64,000 bases of DNA from Psychromonas algicola (lineage in GTDB: Bacteria > Pseudomonadota > Gammaproteobacteria > Enterobacterales > Psychromonadaceae), in assembly GCF_004378355.1 (NCBI RefSeq), contig NZ_SNUB01000011.1:34025-98024 (forward strand), written 5' to 3'. This document shows, piece after piece, positions 1 through 10,555 of the stretch. Position 1 is the first letter of the stretch, and every line of letters begins with the position of its first letter. The notes under the pieces were generated by a model. It was not told where the DNA came from. It made no database searches and saw only the letters and a list, made by a program, of their open reading frames with translations. The position numbers and the translations under genes were made by a program.

Positions 1-1
1 T

Positions 2-289
<288 letters not shown>

Positions 290-316
290 TTAAAACTCGA
301 AAGCCTTAAAACAAAA

Positions 317-342
317 AAAGAAAGCAACAGCTTTCTTTTTTT
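317..342 (+). terminator. Rho-independent terminator after murA
   Basis: A 9-bp stem AAAGAAAGC/GCTTTCTTT with an AACA loop runs into a T tract, 28 bases after the murA stop. It faces the convergent degS gene; the A-rich left arm means it could also act weakly on the minus strand. Confidence 0.8.
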
Positions 343-403
343 ATGTCTGATGTTCTAGTAAGTAAAGTAGATAAGCTATTTAGCGTGATTGTTATTAAAA
401 CTA

Positions 404-1474
404 TTAACCTTGAAACTCGCCAATCACGACTTCTAGCTCTTTTTCTTTTCCTGAGCGTAAAACGGTTATTTTAGTTTTTGTTCCTGGTGTGATCTTGGCG
501 ATTTTATCCATAGTCACAATTAAGTTAACCGCATCTTGCCCATCAACTTTTAAGATAATATCGTTTTTTCGCATACCTGCTTTTTGTGCAGGTCCACCAT
601 CAGAAATGCTTTTCACAATAATGCTATTCTTCGCTTCTAGTCCCCATAATCGGGCTAATAAAGGATCAAGGTTCTCTGCTTGAATGCCTAAAGAGCCTCG
701 AATCACTCGGCCATATTTTATTAAGCTTTGCATAACATGATTGGCTAATTGATAAGGGATAGCAAAACTAATCCCATAAGTCACATTTTGGGCGCCAGTA
801 TGGAACTCAGAAGTATTAATACCTACTAATTCACCTCGACTATTAATTAACGCGCCACCAGAGTTTCCTTCATTAATAGCTGCATCGGTTTGAATAAAGT
901 CTTGGCGACCTGTTGCGCTTAATCCACCACGCCCTGTGGCACTGATAATACCTTGAGTAATGGTTTGGCCAAGATTGTAAGGATTACCGATTGCTAATAC
1001 AGCATCACCGACTTCAGGTGTGTAATTAGGGTTTTGTGGAATAACCGGAAGATCTTCACCATCAATATGTAAAACTGTAAGATCGGTTATTTGATCGCTC
1101 CCCACGACAGTGGCTGTAAATAAACGCCCATCTTGTAAAGCAATTAAGATTTGATCTGCTTGAGAGATAACATGGTAATTGGTAAGTATAAATCCACGTT
1201 TATCTAAAATAATACCTGATCCTAACCCCGTTGGTTGTAGCTGTTGTTTAGTGCCTACACTTGAATCGATATATTGCTGTGAGTAAATGTTTACAACTGC
1301 TGGAGCTGATTTTTTGACTGCTTCTGAATAACTTATAATTGCAGGTAAATAAGAGGTCTTATCGGTTGCGCTCTTATAAATCTTTGGAGTTAAAATAAAA
1401 ATGGCGCCAAGAAGTATCCCCCACAAAATAGGTTTCATTAAATAATTGAAATAGTTCTTTAGCTTCATATTCAT
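404..1474 (-). CDS. degS: DegS-type periplasmic serine endoprotease anchored in inner membrane
   Basis: DegS senses misfolded outer-membrane proteins and cuts the anti-sigma factor RseA, starting the envelope sigma-E response. The 356 residues comprise a single N-terminal membrane anchor (about residues 15-30), a trypsin-like domain with the triad His101 (TNYHVI), Asp131 (ITDLT) and Ser205 (NEGNSGGAL), and one PDZ domain from about residue 265. One PDZ and an uncleaved anchor separate DegS from DegQ/DegP. DegS normally lies directly next to degQ; here pykF separates them, all three on the minus strand. The start is either the first ATG or the one two codons later; no strong ribosome-binding site decides it. 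Confidence 0.93.
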   Translation of the reverse strand: MNMKLKNYFNYLMKPILWGILLGAIFILTPKIYKSATDKTSYLPAIISYSEAVKKSAPAVVNIYSQQYIDSSVGTKQQLQPTGLGSGIILDKRGFILTNYHVISQADQILIALQDGRLFTATVVGSDQITDLTVLHIDGEDLPVIPQNPNYTPEVGDAVLAIGNPYNLGQTITQGIISATGRGGLSATGRQDFIQTDAAINEGNSGGALINSRGELVGINTSEFHTGAQNVTYGISFAIPYQLANHVMQSLIKYGRVIRGSLGIQAENLDPLLARLWGLEAKNSIIVKSISDGGPAQKAGMRKNDIILKVDGQDAVNLIVTMDKIAKITPGTKTKITVLRSGKEKELEVVIGEFQG

Positions 1475-1565
1475 ATATTAATGTGAGAAAAAAGAAGTCT
1501 AGTATATAGAAAAGTGACCTGAGGAGGAAAGATAGTTTTAATTAAGTTAGTGTTTAAGCAAAAAA

Positions 1566-1590
1566 AAACATCGCTTAAAAGCGATGTTTT
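1566..1590 (-). terminator. Terminator downstream of pykF
   Basis: The stem ACATCGCTT/AAGCGATGT is flanked by an A8 run on the left and a T run on the right. It can therefore terminate pykF on the minus strand and works as a bidirectional hairpin. It implies that degS, about 90 bases further on, has its own promoter. Confidence 0.8.
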
Positions 1591-1633
1591 TTTATTCAGC
1601 TTTACTAGATTGCTATATTAGCAATCTAAAGTA

Positions 1634-3043
1634 TTAAGCAATTACATGTACAGAAGAAGTGTTTGTTGTACCAGAGCTTACTAAAGCACCTGCAACGATA
1701 ACTACTTTGTCACCAGCAACGACTAGACCTTGCTCTTTAGCGAAGTCCATACTTAGTTTGTAGAAAGCTTCCATTGTTTCTTGTTGCTCAACCACTTTAG
1801 CAGAAACACCTTTAGTTAATGCTAACTGTTGACGAGTCTTAGCATTGCTTGTTAGCGCTAAGATTGGAGCAGATGGGAAGTATTTACGTAATGAACGTGC
1901 AGACTTACCTTCGCCAGTAGCAACAATGATTAATTTAGCATCAAGTTGTTCTGCGTTATCAACAGCACCGCTACATACCGCTTCAGTGATACGTAAAGTT
2001 GACTTTCTGTCATCTGTTTTAGCATTGATAGTTTTATCAGTACGTGCACAGATAGAAGCCATGATTTCAACTGCTTCTGCAGGGTATTTACCTTTAGCAG
2101 ATTCACCTGAAAGCATTACCGCATCAGTACCATCGATGATTGCATTTGCAACATCACCCGCTTCAGCACGAGTTGGGCGAGGGTTTTTGATCATTGAATC
2201 AAGCATTTGTGTTGCAGTAATAACAGGTTTACGTGCAGCGTTTGCTTTTTGGATCATCATTTTTTGTGCGAAGATTACTTCTTCAACAGGAATTTCAACA
2301 CCTAAGTCACCACGAGCAACCATGATTGCATCAGAAACTTCTAGAATTTCGTCGAAGTTATCAACGCCTTCTTGGTTTTCGATTTTAGAGATGATTTGGA
2401 TGTTTTCGCCGCCGTTTGCTTTTAATAGCTCACGGATTTCTAATACGTCTTCTTTCTTACGAATAAATGAAGCAGCAATGAAATCAACTTGTTGTTCACA
2501 ACCAAATACTAAATCGCCTTTATCTTTTGGAGATAGTGCTGGTAATTGAACTTTAACGCCAGGAAGGTTAACACCTTTGTTTTCGCCTAGCTCACCCGTG
2601 TTCATTACTTCACAAACAACGTTAGTACCAGAGATGCTTTTAACTGTCATTTCAATTAGACCATCGTCTAATAAAACAGTGTTACCTACCGCAAGATCTT
2701 TACCTAAATCTTCGTAAGTTACTGCAACGATAGTATTGTTACCCACAACAGATTGGTCTGTAGAAAGTGTAAATTCTTGACCAGCTGTTAATAATACGTC
2801 ATCACCATTTTCTAATTTTACTGTGCGGATTTCTGGACCTTTAGTGTCTAGAAGAACAGCTACATTTTTACCTGTTTCTGCACAAATTTCGCGGATACGT
2901 GTAATACGAGTTCCATGTTCAACGAAGTCGCCATGTGAAAAGTTAAGACGCATAACGTTCATACCTTTATCAACTAATTTAGCTAACATCTCTTTTGATT
3001 CTGATTTTGGACCTATCGTACATACAATTTTAGTTTTTCTCAC
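1634..3043 (-). CDS. pykF: Pyruvate kinase, type I (PykF-like)
   Basis: Converts phosphoenolpyruvate and ADP to pyruvate and ATP, the last step of glycolysis, in the cytoplasm. The 469 residues match the usual 470 of PykF rather than the longer PykA. Visible landmarks are the N-terminal [13 protein letters not shown] and MRLNFSHGD, the active-site segments [22 protein letters not shown] and TATQMLDSM, and a C-terminal domain ending in [13 protein letters not shown], where type I enzymes bind fructose-1,6-bisphosphate. A terminator follows. The oddity is location: it interrupts the usual degQ-degS neighbourhood. Function is secure; effector specificity is inferred from the closest known family. 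Confidence 0.96.
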   Translation of the reverse strand: MRKTKIVCTIGPKSESKEMLAKLVDKGMNVMRLNFSHGDFVEHGTRITRIREICAETGKNVAVLLDTKGPEIRTVKLENGDDVLLTAGQEFTLSTDQSVVGNNTIVAVTYEDLGKDLAVGNTVLLDDGLIEMTVKSISGTNVVCEVMNTGELGENKGVNLPGVKVQLPALSPKDKGDLVFGCEQQVDFIAASFIRKKEDVLEIRELLKANGGENIQIISKIENQEGVDNFDEILEVSDAIMVARGDLGVEIPVEEVIFAQKMMIQKANAARKPVITATQMLDSMIKNPRPTRAEAGDVANAIIDGTDAVMLSGESAKGKYPAEAVEIMASICARTDKTINAKTDDRKSTLRITEAVCSGAVDNAEQLDAKLIIVATGEGKSARSLRKYFPSAPILALTSNAKTRQQLALTKGVSAKVVEQQETMEAFYKLSMDFAKEQGLVVAGDKVVIVAGALVSSGTTNTSSVHVIA

Positions 3044-3217
3044 CGTCTTTTCTCCAATAGTGATTGTGCTATTTTCTTACAAGTTTAATTAAAAAAATTA
3101 CATTTATGTTTAATGGCGCATATTTTACAAGAAATTGTGGAATAAAAAATGATTTATAATCAATAAAGTTCAGTTAAATGCATATTTAAGTGATTTTTTT
3201 ACATTTTTACTTGGAAT

Positions 3218-4510
3218 TTAGTCCAACATGAGATAAATCGGTCGATTATTACGCATAATATTTAACGCTCTCATACTTTTAATGTTTTTATATGCTGTAA
3301 TAAGTTGCTCTTGATTGCTAATTCGAGTGCGATTGATAGCAATAATGACATCTCCTTGCATTAAACCAATGCGATCTGCCATTGAGTTTGGACTCACTTT
3401 GACAACATTCACACCAACAAACCTTTGATTGGTTTCTGAATCGCTTAATGTTGCCCCTTCAAAAACAACAGGTAAAACAGAATGGTTTGATGCCGTTGTA
3501 TTTCCGCCTAATACCACTTTAATAGTTTTAGACTTATTATCTTGAATAGCTTGTAAAGAAACTTCTTTACCCGCGCTCAAGGTGCCTATCTTAGCACGTA
3601 ATGCAGAGAATGATTTTATTGGTGTTCCATTAACTGCTGTGATCACGTCGCCAGCTTTTAATCCTGCTTTATCTGCGGCGGAGTTTGGTGTGACTTGGTA
3701 AATAAATGCACCGTGCGTGACTTCTAAATCAAAGCTCTTAGCAAGATCGGGAGTGACTTCTCCTCCTTTTATACCTAATATTCCGCGGCGTATTTCGCCA
3801 AACTCTAATAATTGCTGAGTGAGGTTTTTAACCATATTAGCAGGAATAGCGAAGGCAATCCCTATATTCCCACCATTAGGGCCTAAGATGGCAGTGTTAA
3901 TGCCGATCAACTCACCATTTAAATTAAGTAATGCGCCACCTGAATTACCACTATTAATAGCAGCATCCGTTTGAATATAATTTTCTAAATTTTGCAAGTT
4001 CAACCCACTTCTGCCTAGCGCGCTGACGATTCCTGAAGTAACTGTTTGACCTAAACCAAAAGGATTACCAATGGCGATAGTAAAATCACCGACTTGTAAC
4101 TTATCTGAATCTGAGAACTTAATCGCAACTAAAGGGCGATCACTCTGTATTTGCAGTAGGGCAATATCACTTTGCGGATCTTGTCCAATCACTTTAGCTT
4201 TGTATTGATGCCCAGATACTAGGCTAATTGTAATTTGATTCGCCTTTTCTATGACATGATAATTGGTAATGATATAACCTTTATCAGCATCAATGATCAC
4301 ACCAGAGCCTAACCCTGAAAAACGCTGAGCTCCTTGGTTTAAGCTTGCGCCTGATACTGAAATATTCACCACCGCAGGGCTTACTTCTTTAATTAAAGGC
4401 GCTAAGCTTGGCAGCTTCTCTCCTTTAACGGCGGTTGGTAATGCTGCGAATGAAGACACACTTGTAAATATAAGTATTAAAAAAAATAAAGGACGTGTGA
4501 TGATAGCCAT
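3218..4510 (-). CDS. degQ: Periplasmic serine endoprotease DegQ
   Basis: HtrA-family protease/chaperone that degrades misfolded proteins in the periplasm. A cleavable signal peptide (about residues 1-22, ending near SSFAA) is followed by a protease domain with His85, Asp115 and Ser190 (NSGNSGGAL), then two PDZ domains (about 235-325 and 345-430). Two PDZ domains and a short insertion in the LA loop favour DegQ over DegP. It is transcribed away from zapE across a 280-base divergent gap. The yhcB gene that commonly sits between degQ and zapE in related bacteria is absent here. Confidence 0.93.
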   Translation of the reverse strand: MAIITRPLFFLILIFTSVSSFAALPTAVKGEKLPSLAPLIKEVSPAVVNISVSGASLNQGAQRFSGLGSGVIIDADKGYIITNYHVIEKANQITISLVSGHQYKAKVIGQDPQSDIALLQIQSDRPLVAIKFSDSDKLQVGDFTIAIGNPFGLGQTVTSGIVSALGRSGLNLQNLENYIQTDAAINSGNSGGALLNLNGELIGINTAILGPNGGNIGIAFAIPANMVKNLTQQLLEFGEIRRGILGIKGGEVTPDLAKSFDLEVTHGAFIYQVTPNSAADKAGLKAGDVITAVNGTPIKSFSALRAKIGTLSAGKEVSLQAIQDNKSKTIKVVLGGNTTASNHSVLPVVFEGATLSDSETNQRFVGVNVVKVSPNSMADRIGLMQGDVIIAINRTRISNQEQLITAYKNIKSMRALNIMRNNRPIYLMLD

Positions 4511-4792
4511 TTTTGCTCCTTACTATATTAAGTTCAAATCATGTAGCCAGCCAAAAAATAGCGAACTAGATCCGTTATATAAAATGGCCGTGAACATCCG
4601 ATGGGGATATCTCATCTAATTTTCAATTATCCATCCACTTTCATTTTGTGAAACAGATTACACATTTTAAATGTAGATGCATAATTTATTAATACACTCA
4701 ATTGCATTTTAGATACTGCATTTGCATCTTGAATGATAACGGGTATTAATGCTTAAATAGAGGTCAATTTACTGACTTATTAAGACAACATT

Positions 4793-5905
4793 GTGACGAC
4801 ACCTTTATCTCGATATCAAGCTGATTTATTAAAACCTAACTTTTTTGAAGACGACGCACAATTACAAGCGATCACTATGTTGCAACGCCTGTATGATGAT
4901 TTATCAAATGCTAAGACTCAATCGGTTAAAAAAAGTTCATTATTACAGCGTGTATTCGGTAGTAATAAAAAAGCTAAAACTAGCACACAGGGATTGTATT
5001 TTTATGGTGGAGTAGGACGAGGGAAAACTTATCTTGTTGATTTGTTTTTTCATAGCCTTGAGAGTGATCGTAAACAAAGATTGCATTTTCATCACTTTAT
5101 GTTGCAAGTTCACCAACAGCTAACCTTATTGCAAGGACAAGCGAATCCTTTAAAAGTAATCGCAAAACAATTTGCTGAAAAAACTGATGTTATTTGTTTT
5201 GATGAATTTTTTGTTGAAGATATTACCGACGCAATGATCCTCGCGGGTATGTTTGAAGCTTTATTTGAAGAAGGTGTGGTATTAGTCGCAACCTCTAATA
5301 TTCATCCTGATAATTTATATAAAAATGGTTTACAGCGTGCGCGATTTTTACCTGCCATCGATTTAATTAACCAACATTGTGAAGTGTTTAATTTAGATGG
5401 AGGAAAGGATTATCGACTAGGGCGATTGATTGAGGCTGAAATCTATCATTACCCTCTGGATGATAATGCCTCTGTTCAAATTAAAGAGTCTTTTGAAACA
5501 TTAGCCACTGGTGATAAACAATACGGTGAAATCATCACGGTTAATAATCGCGACATTAATACCGTTGCAACGAGTTGCGATACATTAAGCATCGAATTTA
5601 ATGATTTATGCGATGGGCCTCGTAGTGTGCATGATTATATTGAGCTCGCTATTTTATATCGCACTGTATTAATTGCTAATATCCCCAAAATGACCGATCA
5701 ACATAATGACTTAACAAGACGTTTTATCGCTTTAGTTGATGAATTTTACGATCGTAATGTCGTATTAATTATGTCTGCTGAAGTGGATGTACTTGCCTTG
5801 TATGAAGGTGAAAGGCTCGCCTTTGAGTTTCAACGTTGTGTTTCTCGCTTATTAGAAATGCAAAGTAAAGCCTACTTAAGTCAAGCTCATCATATCGATA
5901 TATAA
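4793..5905 (+). CDS. zapE: Cell division protein ZapE (AFG1-like ATPase)
   Basis: AFG1/LACE1-family P-loop ATPase that associates with the division ring and affects Z-ring stability in enteric bacteria. The 370 residues (E. coli ZapE has 375) carry Walker A GGVGRGKT (about 72-79), the conserved LHFHHFMLQVH block, Walker B VICFDEFFV and the sensor-like ATSNIHPDNLYKNGLQR. The start used is GTG; there is no ATG nearby and no strong Shine-Dalgarno, so the exact start is uncertain. It lies upstream of rplM-rpsI, a common gammaproteobacterial arrangement. Confidence 0.93.
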   Translation: MTTPLSRYQADLLKPNFFEDDAQLQAITMLQRLYDDLSNAKTQSVKKSSLLQRVFGSNKKAKTSTQGLYFYGGVGRGKTYLVDLFFHSLESDRKQRLHFHHFMLQVHQQLTLLQGQANPLKVIAKQFAEKTDVICFDEFFVEDITDAMILAGMFEALFEEGVVLVATSNIHPDNLYKNGLQRARFLPAIDLINQHCEVFNLDGGKDYRLGRLIEAEIYHYPLDDNASVQIKESFETLATGDKQYGEIITVNNRDINTVATSCDTLSIEFNDLCDGPRSVHDYIELAILYRTVLIANIPKMTDQHNDLTRRFIALVDEFYDRNVVLIMSAEVDVLALYEGERLAFEFQRCVSRLLEMQSKAYLSQAHHIDI

Positions 5906-6126
5906 GTGCTGTTGATAAAGTTGTTCATAAAGTTGCAATAAAGGGGTGATCTCTGAGTCATTCTTCTGTATAATTTCGCCGCCCACGTTATCCACCTCCC
6001 CAATTGTTATGGTGGATCTGTTTACGCTAGACGTATTCGAAGGGATACGGAAAGGCGAAAAATACATTTTTGGCTGCAATTTATGTAGTCATATTTTTTT
6101 TAAATCATTAATTTGGGTATAACTTA

Positions 6127-6555
6127 ATGAAAACTTTTGTTGCAAAACCAGCTGAAGTAAAACGCGACTGGTTCGTAGTTGACGCTGAAGGAAAAACACT
6201 AGGTCGTTTAGCTACTGAAATCGCTTTACGTTTACGTGGTAAACACAAAGCTGAATACACACCTCACGTTGATACTGGCGATTACATCATCGTTATCAAT
6301 GCTGAGAAAGTTACTGTAACTGGTAACAAAGCTAAAGGTAAAATTTACTACCACCACACTGGTTTCATTGGTGGCATTAAAGCAATTAGCTTTGAAGACT
6401 TAATCGTACGTGCTCCTGAGCGTGTTATTGAAAAAGCTGTAAATGGTATGTTACCACGTGGTCCTTTAGGCCGCGCAATGTATCGTAAATTGAAAGTTTA
6501 TGCTGGTTCTGAGCATCAACATTCTGCACAGCAACCACAAGTTTTAGACATCTAA
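6127..6555 (+). CDS. rplM: 50S ribosomal protein L13
   Basis: Early-assembling protein of the large ribosomal subunit. The full 142 residues begin [15 protein letters not shown] and contain [17 protein letters not shown] and [12 protein letters not shown], hallmarks of bacterial L13. It is followed after 15 bases by rpsI, the standard operon. The ~220-base gap after zapE probably holds the promoter and leader; in E. coli L13 represses its own operon, but I could not identify a specific leader structure here. Confidence 0.98.
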   Translation: MKTFVAKPAEVKRDWFVVDAEGKTLGRLATEIALRLRGKHKAEYTPHVDTGDYIIVINAEKVTVTGNKAKGKIYYHHTGFIGGIKAISFEDLIVRAPERVIEKAVNGMLPRGPLGRAMYRKLKVYAGSEHQHSAQQPQVLDI

Positions 6556-6570
6556 TAGGAATATAAAACA

Positions 6571-6960
6571 ATGGCAAATCAATACTACGGCACAGGTCGT
6601 CGCAAAAGCTCTACAGCTCGTGTGTTTATGAAAGCAGGTAGTGGTCAAATCACTATCAACAAACGTAACTTAGATGAATACTTCGGTCGTGAAACTGCAT
6701 GTATGGTTGTTCGTCAACCATTAGTGTTAGTAGACTCTGCTGAGAAATTCGACCTAAACATCACTGTTAAAGGTGGTGGTACAACTGGTCAATCTGGTGC
6801 AATCCGTCTAGGCATCACTCGTGCATTAATGCAGTTTGATGAATCTCTACGTTCTGAATTACGTGGCGCAGGCTTTGTAACTCGTGATGCTCGTAAAGTT
6901 GAGCGTAAGAAAGTCGGTTTACATAAAGCACGTAAACGTCCACAATTCTCTAAACGTTAA
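6571..6960 (+). CDS. rpsI: 30S ribosomal protein S9
   Basis: Small-subunit protein whose basic tail reaches the P-site tRNA. The 129 residues start [19 protein letters not shown] and end in the expected [11 protein letters not shown], with the [15 protein letters not shown] motif in the middle. It is co-transcribed with rplM and followed by a strong terminator. Confidence 0.98.
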   Translation: MANQYYGTGRRKSSTARVFMKAGSGQITINKRNLDEYFGRETACMVVRQPLVLVDSAEKFDLNITVKGGGTTGQSGAIRLGITRALMQFDESLRSELRGAGFVTRDARKVERKKVGLHKARKRPQFSKR

Positions 6961-6979
6961 TTTTCGTTTTTCGAATTGC

Positions 6980-7011
6980 AAAAAAGCCCAGTTTTTACTG
7001 GGCTTTTTTTT
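6980..7011 (+). terminator. Terminator of the rplM-rpsI operon
   Basis: The stem AAAAGCCCAGT/ACTGGGCTTTT with a TTTT-type loop and a T8 tract lies about 20 bases after the rpsI stop; a canonical intrinsic terminator. Confidence 0.92.
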
Positions 7012-7074
7012 GCTTGTTTTTTAAAGGTTAGCACTCTATTGTTAACCCATTAAAATAATTACAGGGAGAATGCC

Positions 7075-7599
7075 ATGTTAACTGAAACTATGGTTGAAAA
7101 GTTAAATGAACAAATTAATCTAGAGTTTTATTCTTCAAATCTCTATCTGCAAATGAGCGCTTGGTGTGAAGATAAAGGCTATGAAGGTGCTGCAGAAATG
7201 TTACGTAGTCACGCGGCAGAAGAAATGGAGCACATGAACCGTTTATTTACTTATGTAAGCGAAACAGGGGCATTACCTATTTTAGGCTCTATTGATGCGC
7301 CTCCTTACGGATTTAAATCGTTAAAAGAAGTCTTTCAAGAAACTTACGAGCATGAATGTTTAATCACCAAGCAAATTAACGAATTAACACATGTTGCATT
7401 TACAACGCATGATTACTCAACGTTTAACTTTTTACAGTGGTATGTTGCAGAGCAACACGAAGAAGAAAAACTATTTAAAGGTATTTTAGATAAAATCGAT
7501 TTAGTTGGCGAAGACGGTAAAGCGTTATATTGGATTGATAAAGACCTCGCTGAGATTGCAAAAACAGGTGCGACGTCAATAATGGATTCAGCTGTTTAA
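7075..7599 (+). CDS. ftnA: Non-haem ferritin (FtnA)
   Basis: Iron-storage protein forming a 24-subunit shell that oxidises and stores iron in the cytoplasm. The 174 residues show the ferroxidase centre: Glu17 ([11 protein letters not shown]), Glu50 and His53 (AAEEMEHM), then Glu94 in the YEHE segment and the [11 protein letters not shown] helix. There is no haem-ligand Met arrangement typical of bacterioferritin. A ribosome-binding site (CAGGGAGAA) precedes the ATG. It is a single-gene unit with its own terminator; iron-dependent regulation is likely from the family but no clear Fur box was identified. Confidence 0.94.
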   Translation: MLTETMVEKLNEQINLEFYSSNLYLQMSAWCEDKGYEGAAEMLRSHAAEEMEHMNRLFTYVSETGALPILGSIDAPPYGFKSLKEVFQETYEHECLITKQINELTHVAFTTHDYSTFNFLQWYVAEQHEEEKLFKGILDKIDLVGEDGKALYWIDKDLAEIAKTGATSIMDSAV

Positions 7600-7644
7600 G
7601 CATTAAATTTGTGTTTGTTTTCACAAAGCAGGGCAATTCTAATG

Positions 7645-7673
7645 AGAGCATGGTCAATTAAGCCATGCTTTTT
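7645..7673 (+). terminator. Terminator after ftnA
   Basis: The stem AGCATGG/CCATGCT with a 9-base loop is followed directly by a T6 tract. Confidence 0.85.
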
Positions 7674-7846
7674 TGTATTTCCCCCTCAAAAGTAATGTTA
7701 ATGGCTTGTAAATAGAGGCCTATTTCTTTAAAATTCAGCGAGTTTTTATACAACATTCGTCAATGACTTTGCAACGGATTGATGTGTACCCCCCAGTTTT
7801 GTATTTTTTGAGCTATTTTTAAGTAGTTCACAATGGAGATGGTTAA

Positions 7847-8437
7847 ATGAGCAATGAGCCTGTTAATTCTGGTCGTCGCAAGTTTCTAACATTAACAACA
7901 GGTGTTGTTGGTGGAGTAGGGGCAGCTGCAGTGGCAGTTCCTTTCGTGAAATCTTGGAGTCCAAGTGAAAAAGCTAAAGCTGCTGGTGCGCCAGTAAGTG
8001 TTGATATTAGCAAAATCCAACCAGGTCAATTGGTTCGTGTTGAATGGCGTGGCAAACCAGTTTGGGTTGTTTCACGTACACAGAAAGTAATTGATGAGCT
8101 GGCGACACTGAACGATAAGTTACGTGATCCTGATTCTGCTGAGCCTCAACAACCAGAATATGCGACAAATCCAAGTCGTTCTCTTAAACCTGAGCTATTA
8201 ATCGCTGTGGGTATTTGTACGCATCTTGGTTGTTCTCCTACTTATTTACCAGATTCATTCGGTGAGCAAGTTGAAGGTGTTGAGTCAGGTTTCTTCTGCC
8301 CATGTCATGGTTCTAAATTTGATATGGCTGGACGTGTATTCCAAAACGTACCTGCGCCATTAAACTTAGTAATACCTCCACATTATTATGTTTCAGATAC
8401 ACAAGTCCTAATCGGCTTAGACAAAGGAGATGCCTAA
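7847..8437 (+). CDS. petA: Ubiquinol-cytochrome c reductase, Rieske iron-sulfur subunit
   Basis: Electron-entry subunit of the cytochrome bc1 complex: accepts an electron from ubiquinol at a 2Fe-2S cluster and passes it to cytochrome c1. The 196 residues begin with a twin-arginine signal/anchor (SGRRKFLTLTTG then a hydrophobic stretch to about residue 34). The cluster ligands are in CTHLGC (124-129) and CPCHGS (151-156). Its stop codon overlaps the petB start by one base, and a strong AAAGGAG lies inside its end to serve petB. First gene of the petABC operon. Confidence 0.97.
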   Translation: MSNEPVNSGRRKFLTLTTGVVGGVGAAAVAVPFVKSWSPSEKAKAAGAPVSVDISKIQPGQLVRVEWRGKPVWVVSRTQKVIDELATLNDKLRDPDSAEPQQPEYATNPSRSLKPELLIAVGICTHLGCSPTYLPDSFGEQVEGVESGFFCPCHGSKFDMAGRVFQNVPAPLNLVIPPHYYVSDTQVLIGLDKGDA

Positions 8438-9714
8438 TGCTTAAAAAATTAGTCATGGGCGGAATTGATTGGATTGATGCGCGTATTCCGATGACGGAAA
8501 CGTGGAATAAACATCTTGCACAATATCCGACACCAGTAAACTTCAACTTTTGGTACTTCTTTGGTTCATTAGCAATGTTAGTGCTTGTTAACCAAATATT
8601 AACAGGTATCTGGTTAACGATGCATTATAACCCATCAGCTGAAGGCGCGTTCGCTTCAATTGAGTACATCATGCGTGATGTTCCTTATGGTTGGTTATTA
8701 CGTTATATGCATTCAACGGGTGCATCAGCATTCTTTGTTGTTATTTATTTACATATGTTCCGTGGATTAATTTACGGTTCATACCAAAAGCCACGTGAAC
8801 TTATTTGGATCTTCGGTATGTTGATCTTCTTAGTGTTAATGGCTGAAGCATTTATGGGTTACTTATTACCTTGGGGACAAATGTCTTTCTGGGGTGCACA
8901 GGTAATTATTTCACTATTTGGTGCCATTCCATTTATTGGTGATGATTTAACATTGTGGATACGTGGTGATTACGTTATCTCTGGTGCAACGCTTAACCGT
9001 TTCTTTGCATTACATGTTGTTGCATTACCACTCGCACTTGTTGCATTGGTATTCCTACATATTGTTGCGCTTCACGAAGTGGGTTCAAACAATCCAGATG
9101 GTGTTGAAATTAAACAGAAGAAAGGTACTGTTTCAGAAGAAGCGAAAGGCAAATTCACTTTCCATAAACAATACAGCAGCAAAAAAGACATTATGGATGC
9201 TGTCCCGTTCCATCCTTACTTTACAGTAAAAGATATTATGGGTGTGTCATTCTTCTTGATCTGTTTTGCAGCAGTGATCTTCTTTATTCCTGAAGGCGGC
9301 GGTTTCTTCCTTGAGCCACCAAACTTTGAAGCGGCAAATGGTTTGAAAACACCTGAGCATATTGCACCAGTTTGGTATTACACACCTTACTATGCAATTT
9401 TACGTGCAATCCCAGATAAATTAATCGGTGTTGTATTCTTCGGTGGTTCTATTGCGATTTTATTCCTATTGCCTTGGTTAGATCGTTGTAAAGTTAAATC
9501 TATTCGCTACCGTAGTTTGGCGCATAAAATTAACATTACTCAGTTTACTATCTGTTTTATTGTATTAGGTTATTTAGGTGCCGTAGCAGCAACACCGCTT
9601 TATACAATCATTGCGCAGATTGCATCGGTTGGGTATTTTGGATTCTTTATTGCTCTGTTTATTTACAGCAAAAACGAAAAAACTAAGCCACTACCAACGA
9701 GGTTGACACACTAA
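8437..9714 (+). CDS. petB: Cytochrome b subunit of the bc1 complex
   Basis: Membrane core of the bc1 complex, holding two b haems and the quinol oxidation and reduction sites. The 425 residues have eight predicted membrane helices and the paired haem-ligand histidines in the second and fourth helices (for example MHSTGASAFFVVIYLH and FFALHVVALPL...FLHIVALH). The conserved PEWYY-like site reads APVWYYTPYYAILR. One-base overlaps with petA and petC indicate translational coupling. Confidence 0.97.
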   Translation: MLKKLVMGGIDWIDARIPMTETWNKHLAQYPTPVNFNFWYFFGSLAMLVLVNQILTGIWLTMHYNPSAEGAFASIEYIMRDVPYGWLLRYMHSTGASAFFVVIYLHMFRGLIYGSYQKPRELIWIFGMLIFLVLMAEAFMGYLLPWGQMSFWGAQVIISLFGAIPFIGDDLTLWIRGDYVISGATLNRFFALHVVALPLALVALVFLHIVALHEVGSNNPDGVEIKQKKGTVSEEAKGKFTFHKQYSSKKDIMDAVPFHPYFTVKDIMGVSFFLICFAAVIFFIPEGGGFFLEPPNFEAANGLKTPEHIAPVWYYTPYYAILRAIPDKLIGVVFFGGSIAILFLLPWLDRCKVKSIRYRSLAHKINITQFTICFIVLGYLGAVAATPLYTIIAQIASVGYFGFFIALFIYSKNEKTKPLPTRLTH

Positions 9715-10451
9715 TGAAAAAATTATTGATAGCCTTAGTGGCATTCGTTCCTAGTTTAGTTTTTGCATCAGGTGCAGCAGTGCATTTAGATAAAGCAAAC
9801 TACGACTTAACGGATAAAGCATCTCTACAAAATGGTGCTAAATTATTCATGAACTACTGTTCTGCTTGTCACTCTACTGCGCATCAACGTTACCAACGTG
9901 TTGCGACAGATTTAGGGATTCCAGATGAGTTAATGAAAGAAAACTTGATCTTCACCGACAGTAAAATTGGTGAGTTAATGAAAAACAGCATGGATAAAAA
10001 AGATGCTGCGAAATGGTTCGGTAACACGCCATTAGATTTAACATTAGAAGCGCGTGTGCGTGGTGCAGACTGGATCTACACTTACTTACGTTCTTTCTAT
10101 AAAGATCCAACGCGTCCATTTGGTGTAAATAATGCAGTCTTCAAAGACGTGGCAATGCCGCATGTTTTAGAAGAGCTACAGGGCATCCCAACTGCTGTTT
10201 TTGAAACAACGGTTGATGCTGATGGTGTAGAGCATCATGAAATTATCGCGCTTGAAAGTAACGAAGGTGGCGAGATGTCATCGGATGAGTATGACCAAGC
10301 GGTACTAGATCTGGTAAACTTCCTAGTCTATTCAGGAGAGCCGAATAAACTTGAGCGTCAAAACTTAGGTTTCTGGGTAATTGGTTTCCTAATTATCTTA
10401 TTTGTACTGAGTTACTTATTGAAGAAAGAATACTGGCGCGATATTCATTAA
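9714..10451 (+). CDS. petC: Cytochrome c1 of the bc1 complex
   Basis: Carries a covalently bound c haem and delivers electrons to soluble or membrane cytochrome c. It has a Sec signal peptide (residues 1-19, ending FASG), the haem-attachment motif CSACH (49-53), the Met-ligand region near the AMPHVLEELQG segment, and one C-terminal membrane anchor (about 223-240). 245 residues, normal for the family. Last gene of petABC; no strong intrinsic terminator was seen between it and sspA. Confidence 0.96.
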   Translation: MKKLLIALVAFVPSLVFASGAAVHLDKANYDLTDKASLQNGAKLFMNYCSACHSTAHQRYQRVATDLGIPDELMKENLIFTDSKIGELMKNSMDKKDAAKWFGNTPLDLTLEARVRGADWIYTYLRSFYKDPTRPFGVNNAVFKDVAMPHVLEELQGIPTAVFETTVDADGVEHHEIIALESNEGGEMSSDEYDQAVLDLVNFLVYSGEPNKLERQNLGFWVIGFLIILFVLSYLLKKEYWRDIH

Positions 10452-10555
10452 TCGCTAATATTTTTTCTACTATCTTTTCGGCAATGGTGTTTTTTCGACG
10501 TCATTGCCGTTTGTGTTTTTTAAACACTTATTTTTTTAATTACTAGGGGTATTCC

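Noticed and set aside
1845..2549. Long plus-strand frame (234 codons) antisense to pykF
   Set aside because: pykF on the other strand is a full-length known enzyme; the antisense frame has biased, Ser-rich composition and no family.
5876..6079. 67-codon minus-strand frame between zapE and rplM
   Set aside because: No start signals or family; the region should hold the rplM promoter.
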